64,000 nucleotides of DNA from Prevotella sp. GTDB lineage: Bacteria; Bacteroidota; Bacteroidia; Bacteroidales; Bacteroidaceae. The DNA lies in the NCBI GenBank assembly GCA_017471245.1, contig JAFUVB010000043.1:1-64000 (forward strand), in the 5' to 3' direction. Shown here in pieces: positions 16,905 to 26,168 of the stretch. Every line of letters starts with the position of its first letter. Positions within the stretch are counted from its first letter, which is position 1. Both the position numbers and the translations under genes were made by a program. The notes beneath the pieces are model-generated. The model made no database searches, was not told the DNA's origin, and saw only the letters and a list, made by a program, of their open reading frames with translations.

Positions 16905-17002
16905 CCCACACCTATAGATAACCTCTTGATTATCAAATCGTTTATTAAAAATTTACCCGCACTAAAGTCACTGGCTATCAACAAATTATGCGTGGGTGTG
17001 GG
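16905..17002. repeat. short inverted repeat in the convergent gap
   Basis: CCCACACC (16905-16912) and GGTGTGGG (16995-17002) flank about 80 bp of AT-rich DNA, each end next to an A- or T-run. It could be a terminator-like structure or a tiny non-autonomous element. No target duplication is clear. The rest of 16833-17019 shows nothing recognisable. Confidence 0.3.
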
Positions 17003-17019
17003 TAAAACGTTTTTTTTCA

Positions 17020-17896
17020 TTACGACAGCGGTACAGATGACGTGCCGGAATGCGAGGTTTCGATGCCGTATTTCTGCTTGAAGGCAGCCAAACGCTGCTG
17101 CGCCTGCTCAAGGAACTGGCGGTATTCCTCACTGTCGGGATTGAACGGGCGATGGCTGAGTGCCTGTCGAATGGGACGAAGCTCACGGATATAGCCATGG
17201 GTTTCATCAGAAAAGAATGTGTCGGCAAAGCGTTGATAGATATATTCCACCGCCTGCTGCGACGGATGCAACATGTCTTCTTTGTAGAAACGATAGTCGC
17301 GCAGTTCGTCGTTCATGATTTCGTAGGCAGGGAAATAGGTTGTAAGTGAAGAGTGAAGAATCTATTACCTCATGTACCGATAAGAGGAGGGTGGCTTTGG
17401 AGAGTTGACTGCCATGAAAACCATATTTGGCATAGCGGATAGGGCTCACCGTGATGATTACCTTCACATCGGCATTGACACGGCGCAACAGCAAAATGCA
17501 TTCTTCAAGGTATCGGGCGCACTCGTCAACCGACAGTTGCTTCTCGGTGAAGAGCTTCTGCGGCCGCTTCTCACAGTTATCCACTATCTCACCCGTCTCG
17601 TTAAGGATATAAACGTGGTTTGTTCCCAACGTAAGCACCACGACGTCGGGCACCTGAAAGCCGCCTGACACTTCTTTCTCATGACATGGGTTCTCTGGAA
17701 ACATGCGTTGCAGCGTATGCAGGATGCTTGCGGGGTTGTACATCACACCGAAAGGATTCACCGTAGTAGGAAACAGATTGTCAACAAAGCGCTGTCCCAT
17801 CTCGGCGGCGAAACAGCTGCCAACGAACAAAAATCTGTCCGTGGGCTGTATTTGCCATGCTGACTTGTCTATCTTTACCGCTGTCCGGAAGTCCAT
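17020..17896 (-). pseudogene. GSCFA domain protein, frameshifted at a heptamer array
   Basis: The 5' part (from 17896) begins MDFRTAVKIDKSAWQIQPTD and has the family signature FVGSCFAAEMGQRF, then VVLTLGTNHVYI and ITVSPIRYAKYGFHG. It loses frame near 17345-17365. The 3' part continues in another frame as YFPAYEIMNDELRDYRFYKE and HPSQQAVEYIYQRF, also typical of GSCFA. These are SGNH-hydrolase-like proteins whose substrate is not established. At the break lies CTTCACT-type heptamer sequence (17344-17364). The distance from the last good 5' codon to TATTTC is 22 nt, so loss of one 7-mer (15 nt) would restore the frame. It is either a broken gene or a phase-variable one. It follows fkp on the same strand. 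Confidence 0.75.
17344..17364 (+). repeat. heptamers at the GSCFA frameshift
   Basis: AAGTGAA, GAGTGAA, GAATCTA in succession, the same words as in tolC and in the 92-bp inverted repeat. The TGA codons are antisense to the gene. Confidence 0.7.
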
Positions 17897-17944
17897 CGGG
17901 TATGTGATTTGTATGGTTTAACTCTTTTGAGCCACAACGAAAAC

Positions 17945-20827
17945 CTAACTCCTGCTTACCTGCAAGCCCGTTGTGCTCAATGTCATCTCCACAAAACGTG
18001 CATTGGCATTCGGTCGGCGGTCGTTCAGTTCCTGCTTGATGCGCGCTGCTGCCTGCGGATCCTTAGCCACCAGATAGAGATAACCGCCTCCGCCAGCCCC
18101 GGCGAGCTTATAGCCCAAACACAAGTCATCGATCCTGCTCACTATCTCCTGCACTTCCGTTGGGTTTGTTCCTTTGTCGATAGCCTGGTTCTGCATCCAT
18201 GTCTTGCGCACCAACCTTCCCAATTCCGTGAAATCGGCACGCTGGATGGTCTCATACATATCCAATGCATGGCTCTTCATCTGGCGCAACAGTGTCAGTT
18301 CGTCATGCTGGTTGAGGAACATGCGGCGCACGATTTCCGACAAGATGGTTTTGGCAGTGCGCGTGATGCCCGTGTAATACAGGAGATGGCATGCGCGGTA
18401 TTCCGGCAGCGTGAACAGATCGTTGGGCAACCAGCGCACCACAGGGTTCTGATCGAAACCACGCTCCGTCTGCAATAGTTTCACCCCTTGCAAGATGCCG
18501 CCAAACTGATCTTGCCAGCCGCCGCCAGTGGTGAGCAACTGCTCTAATACCAATGTGCGGCTGCCAATCTCGTTCTTGTCCCACGTCAAACCGCAGAAAT
18601 CATTCAATGCTCCCAACACCGTGGCAGCCAAGATGCTGCTCGTGCCGAGCCCACTGCCCGCAGGAATTGCCGACAACAGGGTGAGTTCAATGCCACATCC
18701 GAAGGCTTCGAGCTGATGTTCGAGTGTGTCGAACATCTCAGTGGAGAATCCGGGCAGGAATCCTGCCAACGCCAAAGCTGCCTTGGGAATGGAGAACGGA
18801 CTGCCCACGTGCTTGAAATCACCCAGTTCCTCGTATGTATGCACTTCCTCCATGGCGCCCAGATCGATGCTTCTCAGCACAATCTTCGGCTCGTTGCACG
18901 GTCGCACATAGGTCTGCAGCGGCGGCTGTCCGTTGAGTTCGATGGCGAGATTCACCACGTTTCCGCCTTCCATCAGGCAATAGGGCGGCGTGTCGCTCCA
19001 TCCTCCGGCAATGTCGATGCGCGCAGGAGAGCGTCCCCAAACTATCTGGTCGCCGTATACCGACATGCGGGGCGACTGCCTTTCAGCCAGCACACGCTCG
19101 GTGAGACCTTCGCGGAGCAATGAAAACGCCTTCTGTTCGTAGCGCGAAGAGAGCAATTCGCCATCCTTGTCTGTGGCATCGGGTGCGGAGCGGCGCATGA
19201 GTTCTGAACGGAACATGCTGTCGTGAATGCGCGTGAGCAACGGTGCCTGGGTGGAAATGGGCAGCGGTTCGCCAATGCGATAGGTGGCGAAATCGCGCGC
19301 GGCATCCTCCAAGTCAACCTGATAGAACACGCTGTGCTCATGGTTTCGCGCCAAGGCACGCCAGTTTTCGGCACGGAACAGTGAGCGTTGGCGCGTGAGC
19401 CGCACGAGGTCAGCTTCTGCAGAAATGTCGTCGGCACTTGCTTTCCTGCTCTCCTCCCACAGCATTTTCGCTGCCTGAAGTTCGGGCTGAGAGAGCATCC
19501 AGCGCAACAGCAGACCCGCATCGTGCATATTTGTAACGACGGGGAAGATGCGCGCACTCTGCAAGTCTTGCCATCCGTCGATTTCATCAATATTGATCTT
19601 GCGCTCGGCAGCCCATTCTGCAAACGGTCTTCCCAAGAAGAGCGTGCTTTCATCGTGCAGGTCGCCCCTGAACAGATCGCCATATCCGTATGGGCGAACA
19701 CAGTATTCATCTTCGCCCACCGGCACGATATCAACGCAATCGCCAGGCTGCAAGGTGATTTCCCAATGATTCTCAGGCACGCCGGTGATGATGTTCTCAT
19801 GCGCCAAGGTCCATCCCTGCCCCACCCAGCTGTTCTCAATCCATAGATTCTGGTTCTTTTCAGTGATGGAAGTCTCTGTGAAAGCGTTCTGAACAAACAT
19901 CGACGGGTGCGGTTTGAGGGAATGATGCATGATCTCCCGCTGGTCGTTCACCAGGTTCTGCACAGCCAATGTGGAGGAAATAATCTCGTGGGAAGTGCCG
20001 AAATGATAGAACTCTCCGCCCGGAAGCGGCAGCACAGCCACCTTCAAAGCATTCAGTTCGGCATCGTTGATGGTAGGATTCTCGCCCAAGGCACAGCCAA
20101 ACTCACTGTATAAATCGTAGTTTCCGATGCCGAAACGACTCGTTGCGCCCCTCTCGCGACTCCTGTTCATCAGCAGTTTCACGGCACGGTCGCTCAACAG
20201 CCATACACCGATATCGGTCAGATAGAAATGGTCTTTCATCAGTTCGCCCAAGGTCTTGACCGACGGTTTCTGCAACATGCAGTCCAAAACCGAGGGAGTG
20301 CTGCGCTTGCTGACGAACACGCCGTGCGACTTTGCTATCTCAGGTCCTAACCACAACCCATAGCACACCACGTCAGCATCCGGGATATGCTGCAAGGGTT
20401 TGGTGGAACGGATGAACACATCGCCACTTACAATCATGGTATGGATGTGCTTTGGCGCTGCATCCATGATCTGCTGATACAACGGTATCTGCAGCGACAG
20501 CAGGTCTTGCGACAGGCGCTGCCCCCGCTCCCACCGGAACACGGGTATCGGAGTGAGGATCTTGCCCGACGGTGCGTATGCCGGCAACCGGCGGCTCTGT
20601 CCACCGGCGTGCAGCAATACACGCTGTTCCGACGATAGCCACTCATCGAAACTCTCATGGGATGCATCCGCCTGGAATGCTTTCTCCAAGAGCCACGTGC
20701 TGCCTCCGCCGCTTCCTAACTTACATCCTATCGGATCATTCGTGCAGAACCATTCTTTACGGCTGTATCCCGTCACATCGTGAAAACAGTTCACGAGGTT
20801 TGGCGGGAGCGACAATAGTTTTTTCAT
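17945..20827 (-). CDS. fkp: bifunctional L-fucokinase / GDP-L-fucose pyrophosphorylase
   Basis: A 960-residue bifunctional salvage enzyme that phosphorylates L-fucose and couples it to GTP to form GDP-fucose for surface glycans. The N-terminal half is the pyrophosphorylase (KLGSGGGSTWLLEKAF, then LLHAGGQSRRLPAYAPSGKI near residue 80, with the nucleotide-binding GGxSRR). The C-terminal half is a GHMP kinase (IVWGRSPARIDIAGGWSDTP near 600, PAGSGLGTSSILAATVLGAL near 720, KLAGAGGGGYLYLV near the end). Length is close to the Bacteroides enzyme (about 950). I start at 20827 because its ATG overlaps the YfhO stop in an ATGA junction. A start at 20848 is possible. Confidence 0.95.
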   Translation of the reverse strand: MKKLLSLPPNLVNCFHDVTGYSRKEWFCTNDPIGCKLGSGGGSTWLLEKAFQADASHESFDEWLSSEQRVLLHAGGQSRRLPAYAPSGKILTPIPVFRWERGQRLSQDLLSLQIPLYQQIMDAAPKHIHTMIVSGDVFIRSTKPLQHIPDADVVCYGLWLGPEIAKSHGVFVSKRSTPSVLDCMLQKPSVKTLGELMKDHFYLTDIGVWLLSDRAVKLLMNRSRERGATSRFGIGNYDLYSEFGCALGENPTINDAELNALKVAVLPLPGGEFYHFGTSHEIISSTLAVQNLVNDQREIMHHSLKPHPSMFVQNAFTETSITEKNQNLWIENSWVGQGWTLAHENIITGVPENHWEITLQPGDCVDIVPVGEDEYCVRPYGYGDLFRGDLHDESTLFLGRPFAEWAAERKINIDEIDGWQDLQSARIFPVVTNMHDAGLLLRWMLSQPELQAAKMLWEESRKASADDISAEADLVRLTRQRSLFRAENWRALARNHEHSVFYQVDLEDAARDFATYRIGEPLPISTQAPLLTRIHDSMFRSELMRRSAPDATDKDGELLSSRYEQKAFSLLREGLTERVLAERQSPRMSVYGDQIVWGRSPARIDIAGGWSDTPPYCLMEGGNVVNLAIELNGQPPLQTYVRPCNEPKIVLRSIDLGAMEEVHTYEELGDFKHVGSPFSIPKAALALAGFLPGFSTEMFDTLEHQLEAFGCGIELTLLSAIPAGSGLGTSSILAATVLGALNDFCGLTWDKNEIGSRTLVLEQLLTTGGGWQDQFGGILQGVKLLQTERGFDQNPVVRWLPNDLFTLPEYRACHLLYYTGITRTAKTILSEIVRRMFLNQHDELTLLRQMKSHALDMYETIQRADFTELGRLVRKTWMQNQAIDKGTNPTEVQEIVSRIDDLCLGYKLAGAGGGGYLYLVAKDPQAAARIKQELNDRRPNANARFVEMTLSTTGLQVSRS

Positions 20828-23370
20828 TGTTGTCTTCTTTTCTTCCATTCATAAAAAGCCACGATCAGCAATGCCATGATCAGCACGGCAAACGATACGT
20901 AGGCTATTGTCTCGGTGGTGTTGACTGACTTGGGATAGAACATCAGTTCCACCTGATGCTTGCCCGCCTTCACATTCAGCGCGCGCAGGAGATAGTCTGC
21001 ACGCCCCAGTTCTGCGGGCTGACCGTCAACGGTTGCAGTCCACCCCGGGTAATAGATCTCAGAGAACACCACGATGCCGCCCTGCTCCGACTGCACTTCA
21101 TACTTCAGGTGATTGGGTTCATAGGCTGTAAGCGTGACAATGGAGGTGTTGTCCTGCTGCTTGGCATCGCCCAGCACATGCTGGAACGCCTTGTCTGCCA
21201 CCGCCTCCTGCCTCAACGACAGCTTGCCGATGGCATCCAGCTCTTGGTTGGCATTCTCCACATAGCGGATATTGTCAACAAACCAAGCATTGCCGTATGC
21301 GTATGGATTCTTGATGGGAACGGTTTCGCCTCCCTGCAAGGGAACAATCACGTAGCGCATGTTCAGCATGTTCAGCACAGGATATATGCTGTCTCCGTTC
21401 ACCTTCGTCATGTCGCCGGCTGCTTCTGCGATGGCTGGCATCATCTGCTGCATCTCGGGCGACAGATAGCGCTCAATCACATCCTGATAGCGGCGGAGCT
21501 TGGCAGCATGATAGCCGCCGATGCTCTTGTGATAGTATGATGTCTCGTTCTCGTTGAAGGTATTCGTAGAGAGATTCAGCACGCGATAGTTTCCGCAGTC
21601 GCTCTTGTCCTGAAGGATTATCTCGTCGGCCTTCGTCTTCTGCTGCGGTGCGTCGCGCTCGCTCTTGTTCACGAACATGTCGTTGTTGAGATAACGCTTG
21701 TTCACCATCCACATGTCAACAAGGCAAAGCACAATCAGAGAGGCAACCATATACTCAGCACTCAGTTTCTTCTTCATGAAGAGGAACAGCAGCACCATGC
21801 CTGCCACGATGATCCAGAACGAGCGCCAGCAGTCGGAAGTGAACATCGCCTTGCGCATCTCGGTGAGATTGGCAACCAACGGTGCAAGGTATTCCTGGGG
21901 CAGACCGTCCTTCAGCGCACTCATCTCGCCAGTTGAAATGAAGCCGGAGAAGAACACTGAGGGCATCAGGGCAAAGAGCATGCAGATGCCTGCGGTGATG
22001 GCGAAACTGATCAGCACATATTTCTGCATTTTGGCAGGGGGAAGAGGAGAGTCGCTGTGCTGCGGCTTGGTGCCGGAATATGCAAGCACCACCTCGCGGA
22101 GTGCCAGCATGGCAAGCAGAGGAATGGTGAACTCGGCAATGACAAGGATGGATGCCACCGTGCGGAACTTGGAATACATCGGCACATAGTCAAGGAAGAA
22201 ATCGGTGAAAGGCATGAAGTTTCTTCCCCACGACAAGAGAATGGACAGGATGGTGGCAGCCAGCAAAGCCCATTTCATGGGTCCCTTCACCACAAACAAG
22301 CCCAAAACGAACAGCATCACCACAAAAGCGCCCACATATACAGGTCCGCTCGTGCCGGGCTGCTCGCCCCAATACTGCCCTAACTGCTGGTATATCTGCA
22401 TGAAATTGCCATCGGCATGCTTCATCGCCGTTTTGTTCTGACTGAGCGGAACCGAAGCTCCGCCCTTGGTGTTAGGCACTAACAGCGTCCATGTTTCACC
22501 GATGCCGTAGCTCCATTGCGTGATATAATCGCGTTCAAGACCGCTGTTGGTTTGCTTTCCGCCGTCGGTTTTCACCAGTTCGCTCTTTCCGCGCATGGAC
22601 TCTTGCGTATACTGCCATGTGTGATACAGATTGCTCAGGTTCATGCAAACACCAAGAAGTCCGCCCGCCAGGCACACACCCGTGGCTTTCAGGAAATGCA
22701 CGATGCGCCCCTTCCTGACGGCTTCCACCAACCAGGCTATCACCATGAAGAGGATAATGAACAGATAATAGTAGGTCATCTGCACATGGTTGGCATTGAT
22801 TTCGAAGGCGGCAAACACGGCAGTGAGGATGAAACCCCACAGATATTTGCCCCGATAGGCAAGCACCATGCCCGCTATCATGGGCGGAAGATAGGCCAAC
22901 GCCCACACCTTCCAGATATGCCCGGCGGCAATGATGATGAAGAAATAGCTTGAAAACGCCCATACCACGGCTCCCAATGCCGCCATCCACTGGCGGAAAT
23001 CGAAGGCACGCAGCAGGATGTAAAACCCCAACAGATAGACAAACACGAACCACACATTCTCAGGCAGCCACAGATGGTAGGCTTTCATGATGGCTCCCAG
23101 ACCTTGCGTGCTCTTATACGCAGGAGCAGTCTGATAGGTGGGCATGCCGCTGAAGGTGGAATTGCTCCAACGGGTATACTTGCCCGTGCGCTGGTGATAC
23201 TCCGAAGCCTCCTGTCCGGCACCCACTCCGGCCGAAGAATCGTGGCGATAGAGTATCTTTCCCTCAAAGTCGGCAGGGAAGAAATACGCGAATGAGATAA
23301 CTGCAAATAATACCACTACCAGAAGGTCTGGCAGGAAACGCTTCAAAGTTTTCATATTGTTCTTTTTCAT
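20824..23370 (-). CDS. YfhO family multi-spanning membrane protein
   Basis: An 848-residue inner-membrane protein of the YfhO type, related to large glycosyltransferase-like membrane proteins. An N-terminal helix (LLVVVLFAVISFAYFFP) is followed by a periplasmic loop and many helices (for example VFVYLLGFYILLRAF, WGFILTAVFAAFEI, YVLISFAITAGICMLFALM). A large soluble C-terminal domain (FSEIYYPGWTATVDGQPAEL, the family hallmark) ends in a last helix and a KKRRQQ tail. YfhO proteins take part in glycosylation of polymers in Gram-positives; the role in Bacteroidetes is not known. It overlaps fkp by 4 nt, so a link to fucosylated surface glycans is a reasonable inference. A TACTTTTG box lies upstream. 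Confidence 0.88.
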   Translation of the reverse strand: MKKNNMKTLKRFLPDLLVVVLFAVISFAYFFPADFEGKILYRHDSSAGVGAGQEASEYHQRTGKYTRWSNSTFSGMPTYQTAPAYKSTQGLGAIMKAYHLWLPENVWFVFVYLLGFYILLRAFDFRQWMAALGAVVWAFSSYFFIIIAAGHIWKVWALAYLPPMIAGMVLAYRGKYLWGFILTAVFAAFEINANHVQMTYYYLFIILFMVIAWLVEAVRKGRIVHFLKATGVCLAGGLLGVCMNLSNLYHTWQYTQESMRGKSELVKTDGGKQTNSGLERDYITQWSYGIGETWTLLVPNTKGGASVPLSQNKTAMKHADGNFMQIYQQLGQYWGEQPGTSGPVYVGAFVVMLFVLGLFVVKGPMKWALLAATILSILLSWGRNFMPFTDFFLDYVPMYSKFRTVASILVIAEFTIPLLAMLALREVVLAYSGTKPQHSDSPLPPAKMQKYVLISFAITAGICMLFALMPSVFFSGFISTGEMSALKDGLPQEYLAPLVANLTEMRKAMFTSDCWRSFWIIVAGMVLLFLFMKKKLSAEYMVASLIVLCLVDMWMVNKRYLNNDMFVNKSERDAPQQKTKADEIILQDKSDCGNYRVLNLSTNTFNENETSYYHKSIGGYHAAKLRRYQDVIERYLSPEMQQMMPAIAEAAGDMTKVNGDSIYPVLNMLNMRYVIVPLQGGETVPIKNPYAYGNAWFVDNIRYVENANQELDAIGKLSLRQEAVADKAFQHVLGDAKQQDNTSIVTLTAYEPNHLKYEVQSEQGGIVVFSEIYYPGWTATVDGQPAELGRADYLLRALNVKAGKHQVELMFYPKSVNTTETIAYVSFAVLIMALLIVAFYEWKKRRQQ

Positions 23371-23412
23371 TTTCTAATGATGGAGAATGGCTGTTGTGCC
23401 ACTTATGCGCTG

Positions 23413-23420
23413 CAAAAGTA
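23413..23420 (-). promoter_or_regulatory. -7 box TACTTTTG of the YfhO-fkp operon
   Basis: Minus-strand TACTTTTG followed by GC, 43 nt before the YfhO ATG; divergent from the mtnN promoter. Confidence 0.7.
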
Positions 23421-23506
23421 CAAAAAAATAATCATATTTCGCTCCTATATATATTAAGTAATCCTAATTTCTCATTTCACATTTCGCTTTTATGACTGAA
23501 AAATCG

Positions 23507-23514
23507 TAACTTTG
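23507..23514 (+). promoter_or_regulatory. -7 box TAACTTTG of mtnN
   Basis: TAACTTTG followed by GC, 10 nt before the ATG of mtnN, so the leader would be very short. Confidence 0.65.
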
Positions 23515-23524
23515 CAGCAAGATT

Positions 23525-24217
23525 ATGAAAATAGGAATTATCGTAGCAATGGAAAAGGAGTTCGTTCAGCTGAAGACACTCCTTGACGAACAGCATGCCG
23601 AGCAGCACCACGGCAAGCATTTTGTGACCGGCAACCTGGGCAACAACGAGATTGTGATGCAGCAGTGCGGCATCGGAAAGGTGAACGCTGCCGTAGGAAC
23701 GGTGGAACTCATCAACCAATATCACCCCGACCTCGTGATCAGCACGGGCGTTGCCGGCGGTGCCGATATCAAGATGAACGTGATGGATGTGGTGGTATCC
23801 ACCGAATGCACCTATCACGATGTGTATTGCGGCAGCGAAATGGAATACGGACAGCTGATCGGAACGCCGGCACGGTTCAAGACGCCGAAGGATCTCATAG
23901 AGAAAGCTCTTTCAGTGAACGGGAAAGCAACTTCAAACACCGTTGTGAGCGGCCTGATTGTTACGGGCGACTGGTTTGTAGACACACAAGAGAAGATGCT
24001 TTCAATACTTGAACACTTCCCCGAAGCCAAGGCCGTGGACATGGAAAGCTGCTCCATCGCCCATACCTGCCACCTATACCACACTCCCTTTGTCTCATTC
24101 CGCATCATCAGCGACATTCCGCTGAAAGACAACAAGGCGAGTCAGTATTTCGATTTCTGGGCTCGCATGGCTGAAGGCTCATTCAACGTCACCAAGCACT
24201 TCCTCGAAAGCCTTTGA
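23525..24217 (+). CDS. mtnN: 5'-methylthioadenosine/S-adenosylhomocysteine nucleosidase
   Basis: A 230-residue cytosolic nucleosidase (Pfs/MTAN) that splits adenine from methylthioadenosine and S-adenosylhomocysteine. Family motifs are visible: MKIGIIVAMEKEF at the start, LVISTGVAGG near residue 80, GDWFVD near 155 and AVDMESCSIAHTC near 175, whose Glu contacts the ribose. Length is normal. It faces luxS, with only 4 bp between the stop codons. The pair make S-ribosylhomocysteine and then homocysteine plus the AI-2 precursor, so the two enzymes of the same pathway are convergent neighbours here. Confidence 0.95.
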   Translation: MKIGIIVAMEKEFVQLKTLLDEQHAEQHHGKHFVTGNLGNNEIVMQQCGIGKVNAAVGTVELINQYHPDLVISTGVAGGADIKMNVMDVVVSTECTYHDVYCGSEMEYGQLIGTPARFKTPKDLIEKALSVNGKATSNTVVSGLIVTGDWFVDTQEKMLSILEHFPEAKAVDMESCSIAHTCHLYHTPFVSFRIISDIPLKDNKASQYFDFWARMAEGSFNVTKHFLESL

Positions 24218-24221
24218 TTGC

Positions 24222-24716
24222 CTATGCGTCGGCAAACACCTTGCCGTCGTCGAGGGTGATCAACAGCTTGGTATACTCGCTGTGGAAGTCGTGCTGCAGA
24301 CGGTCGAGATAGCGGGCGCTCTCCCACTTGCACATAGGCAGGTCGTGAAGCAGATAGTTTCCGCAAGTCTCAGGAGTGGTGGCGGGCACTTCTTCCTGTG
24401 TGAGAATCCACTCCAGACATCTGATGGTGAGGTTGCGCATATCCTCAACGGTGTATGATCCCGTCATGATCACATACATGCCTGTTAGGCAACCCATCGG
24501 ACCTACATAGACCACATCGCTGCTTGCCTCACTGTTGCGAAACCATGTTGCCATGAGATGCTCCAAGCTGTGCATGGCAGCAGGAGCCACGGCAGGCTCT
24601 TTGTTGGGTTCAGTGATGCGCAGGTCGAAGGTGGTGAAGCCTCTGTCTTCGCGCGATACGTAGATGCCTGGTTTCAGGCAGGTGTGGTTGATTGTGAAAC
24701 TTTGTATGACTTCCAT
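24222..24716 (-). CDS. luxS: S-ribosylhomocysteine lyase
   Basis: A 164-residue metalloenzyme that turns S-ribosylhomocysteine into homocysteine and the AI-2 precursor DPD. The metal ligands are visible: HSLEHLMATWFRN gives the HxxEH motif near residue 50, and GPMGCLTGMYVIM carries the catalytic and metal-binding cysteine region. I start at MEVIQSFTINHTCLKPGIYV, the usual N-terminus; a longer frame to 24806 would run through the promoter box at 24749. It is convergent with mtnN. The promoter overlaps the 3' flank of the MATE gene. Confidence 0.95.
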   Translation of the reverse strand: MEVIQSFTINHTCLKPGIYVSREDRGFTTFDLRITEPNKEPAVAPAAMHSLEHLMATWFRNSEASSDVVYVGPMGCLTGMYVIMTGSYTVEDMRNLTIRCLEWILTQEEVPATTPETCGNYLLHDLPMCKWESARYLDRLQHDFHSEYTKLLITLDDGKVFADA

Positions 24717-24748
24717 ATTATCTGATGATTTTCTTCCTTTTGATTGTG

Positions 24749-24756
24749 CAAAGATA
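24749..24756 (-). promoter_or_regulatory. -7 box TATCTTTG of luxS
   Basis: Minus-strand TATCTTTG, 32 nt upstream of the luxS ATG at 24716. It argues against the longer luxS reading frame. Confidence 0.7.
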
Positions 24757-24802
24757 CGACTAAGCGAGCACAAATCAAAGAAAAAATGAAACTTTCTTAT
24801 GG

Positions 24803-26140
24803 TCACCGTCTGCTATAGACCGGAACTATGGACCGATAGTAGATAACCGTCTGCACCGCACCGCGGATGAACAAATAGGCATTCATGGCAAACCACAGAC
24901 CATGGTTTCCGAAACGCGCGTGCAGGGAATAATACAGGATGAAGAATGCGGCGGCGGCAATGAATGAGGAGATAAACATGCCACGGCTCGCCGTTATACC
25001 AATGAAGACACCGTCCCAGATGAAGGCTCCGATGCTGCAAACAGGTATCAGATAAGCCCACCACACATACTCACGAGAGGCGTGAATCACGGTGGGTTCA
25101 TCGGTGAGCAGGGCTAAAAACGACTCTCCGCCGACCACATAGACCACGGTGAACAGCAAGGTGCATGCCGCGCCCCACTTGAAACAGCGCGCCACGGTGT
25201 CGCGGAATGCCGATCCGTTTTCTGCTCCCCAGTATTTTCCGCTCATCGCCTCGGCAGCATTGGCAAAGCCGTCCATCACATAGCTCACTAACAGATACAA
25301 CTGCATGAGCAGCGTGTTTGCCGCAAGAACCACCTCTCCCTGCCATGAACCGGCAGAAGTGAAGAAAAGCATGACGCTCACCAAGCACAACGTGCGCAGG
25401 AAGATGTCGCGGTTGATATGGAAGAACCACAGCATCGGCTGGCGCGAAAACACTTTCTTCAGCAGTCCGCGCAGCTCTGCCGCCACAAGATGTTTGCGCA
25501 AATGCCTGCCATAGTGGCGACGGCACAGCACGACAGCCAGCAGGAAACCCGTCCATTGAGCCACCAACGTGCCTGTAGCCACACCATCTACCTTCATGCC
25601 GATGCCGAACACCAGCCCCAGACTCACGATGATGTTCACCACATTCTGCGTAACGGCAACCACCATCGGTATGCGCGAGTTCTGCATGCCGATGAACCAG
25701 CCGTTCATGCTGTAGAGTCCGAGCATGGCGGGCGCACCCCAGATGCAGATGTGATAATAGGTTTTCACCAACTGGCTCACCTCGTCGGAGGGCTGCATCA
25801 GCAGCAGGGCAAGCTCGCGCAGCGGCATTTGCAGCACTAATAAGGCAGAGGCAATCATGAAGGCGATGCACAGTGAGCGCAGCAACAGCAGCGTAACCTC
25901 CTGCATGTCGCGCCTGCCCAGTGCCTGCGAGGTGAGTCCGCTGCTTCCCATGCGCAGGAATCCGAATATCCAGTAGGTGGTGTTGAACACCATGCTGCCT
26001 ATGCTGATGGCAGCGATATAGGCGGCAGCTCCGAGATGACCCACAATGGCAACATCGATCAGTCCCAACAGCGGGACGGTGACGTTGCTCACTATCGAGG
26101 GAATGGCTATCTTCAGTATCAGATGGTCGCGCTGATTCAT
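24803..26140 (-). CDS. MATE family efflux transporter (DinF-like)
   Basis: A 445-residue inner-membrane antiporter with about 12 helices in two pseudo-symmetric halves. The start is typical (ILKIAIPSIVSNVTVPLLGL, IDVAIVGHLGAAAYIAAIS), and the second half repeats the pattern (QGEVVLAANTLLMQLYLLVS, YVMDGFANAAEAMSGKYWGA). The VDxAxVGxLG opening places it in the MATE/DinF branch. It exports cationic compounds or metabolites with Na+ or H+, but the substrate is not evident. It lies 28 nt downstream of a GT2 glycosyltransferase gene, probably in the same operon. Confidence 0.92.
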   Translation of the reverse strand: MNQRDHLILKIAIPSIVSNVTVPLLGLIDVAIVGHLGAAAYIAAISIGSMVFNTTYWIFGFLRMGSSGLTSQALGRRDMQEVTLLLLRSLCIAFMIASALLVLQMPLRELALLLMQPSDEVSQLVKTYYHICIWGAPAMLGLYSMNGWFIGMQNSRIPMVVAVTQNVVNIIVSLGLVFGIGMKVDGVATGTLVAQWTGFLLAVVLCRRHYGRHLRKHLVAAELRGLLKKVFSRQPMLWFFHINRDIFLRTLCLVSVMLFFTSAGSWQGEVVLAANTLLMQLYLLVSYVMDGFANAAEAMSGKYWGAENGSAFRDTVARCFKWGAACTLLFTVVYVVGGESFLALLTDEPTVIHASREYVWWAYLIPVCSIGAFIWDGVFIGITASRGMFISSFIAAAAFFILYYSLHARFGNHGLWFAMNAYLFIRGAVQTVIYYRSIVPVYSRR

Positions 26141-26168
26141 TTTCTTCTTGTTATTCGTTGAGGACGGA

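Noticed and set aside
24717..24806. N-terminal extension of luxS
   Set aside because: It would run through the TATCTTTG box at 24749 and adds residues not found in LuxS.
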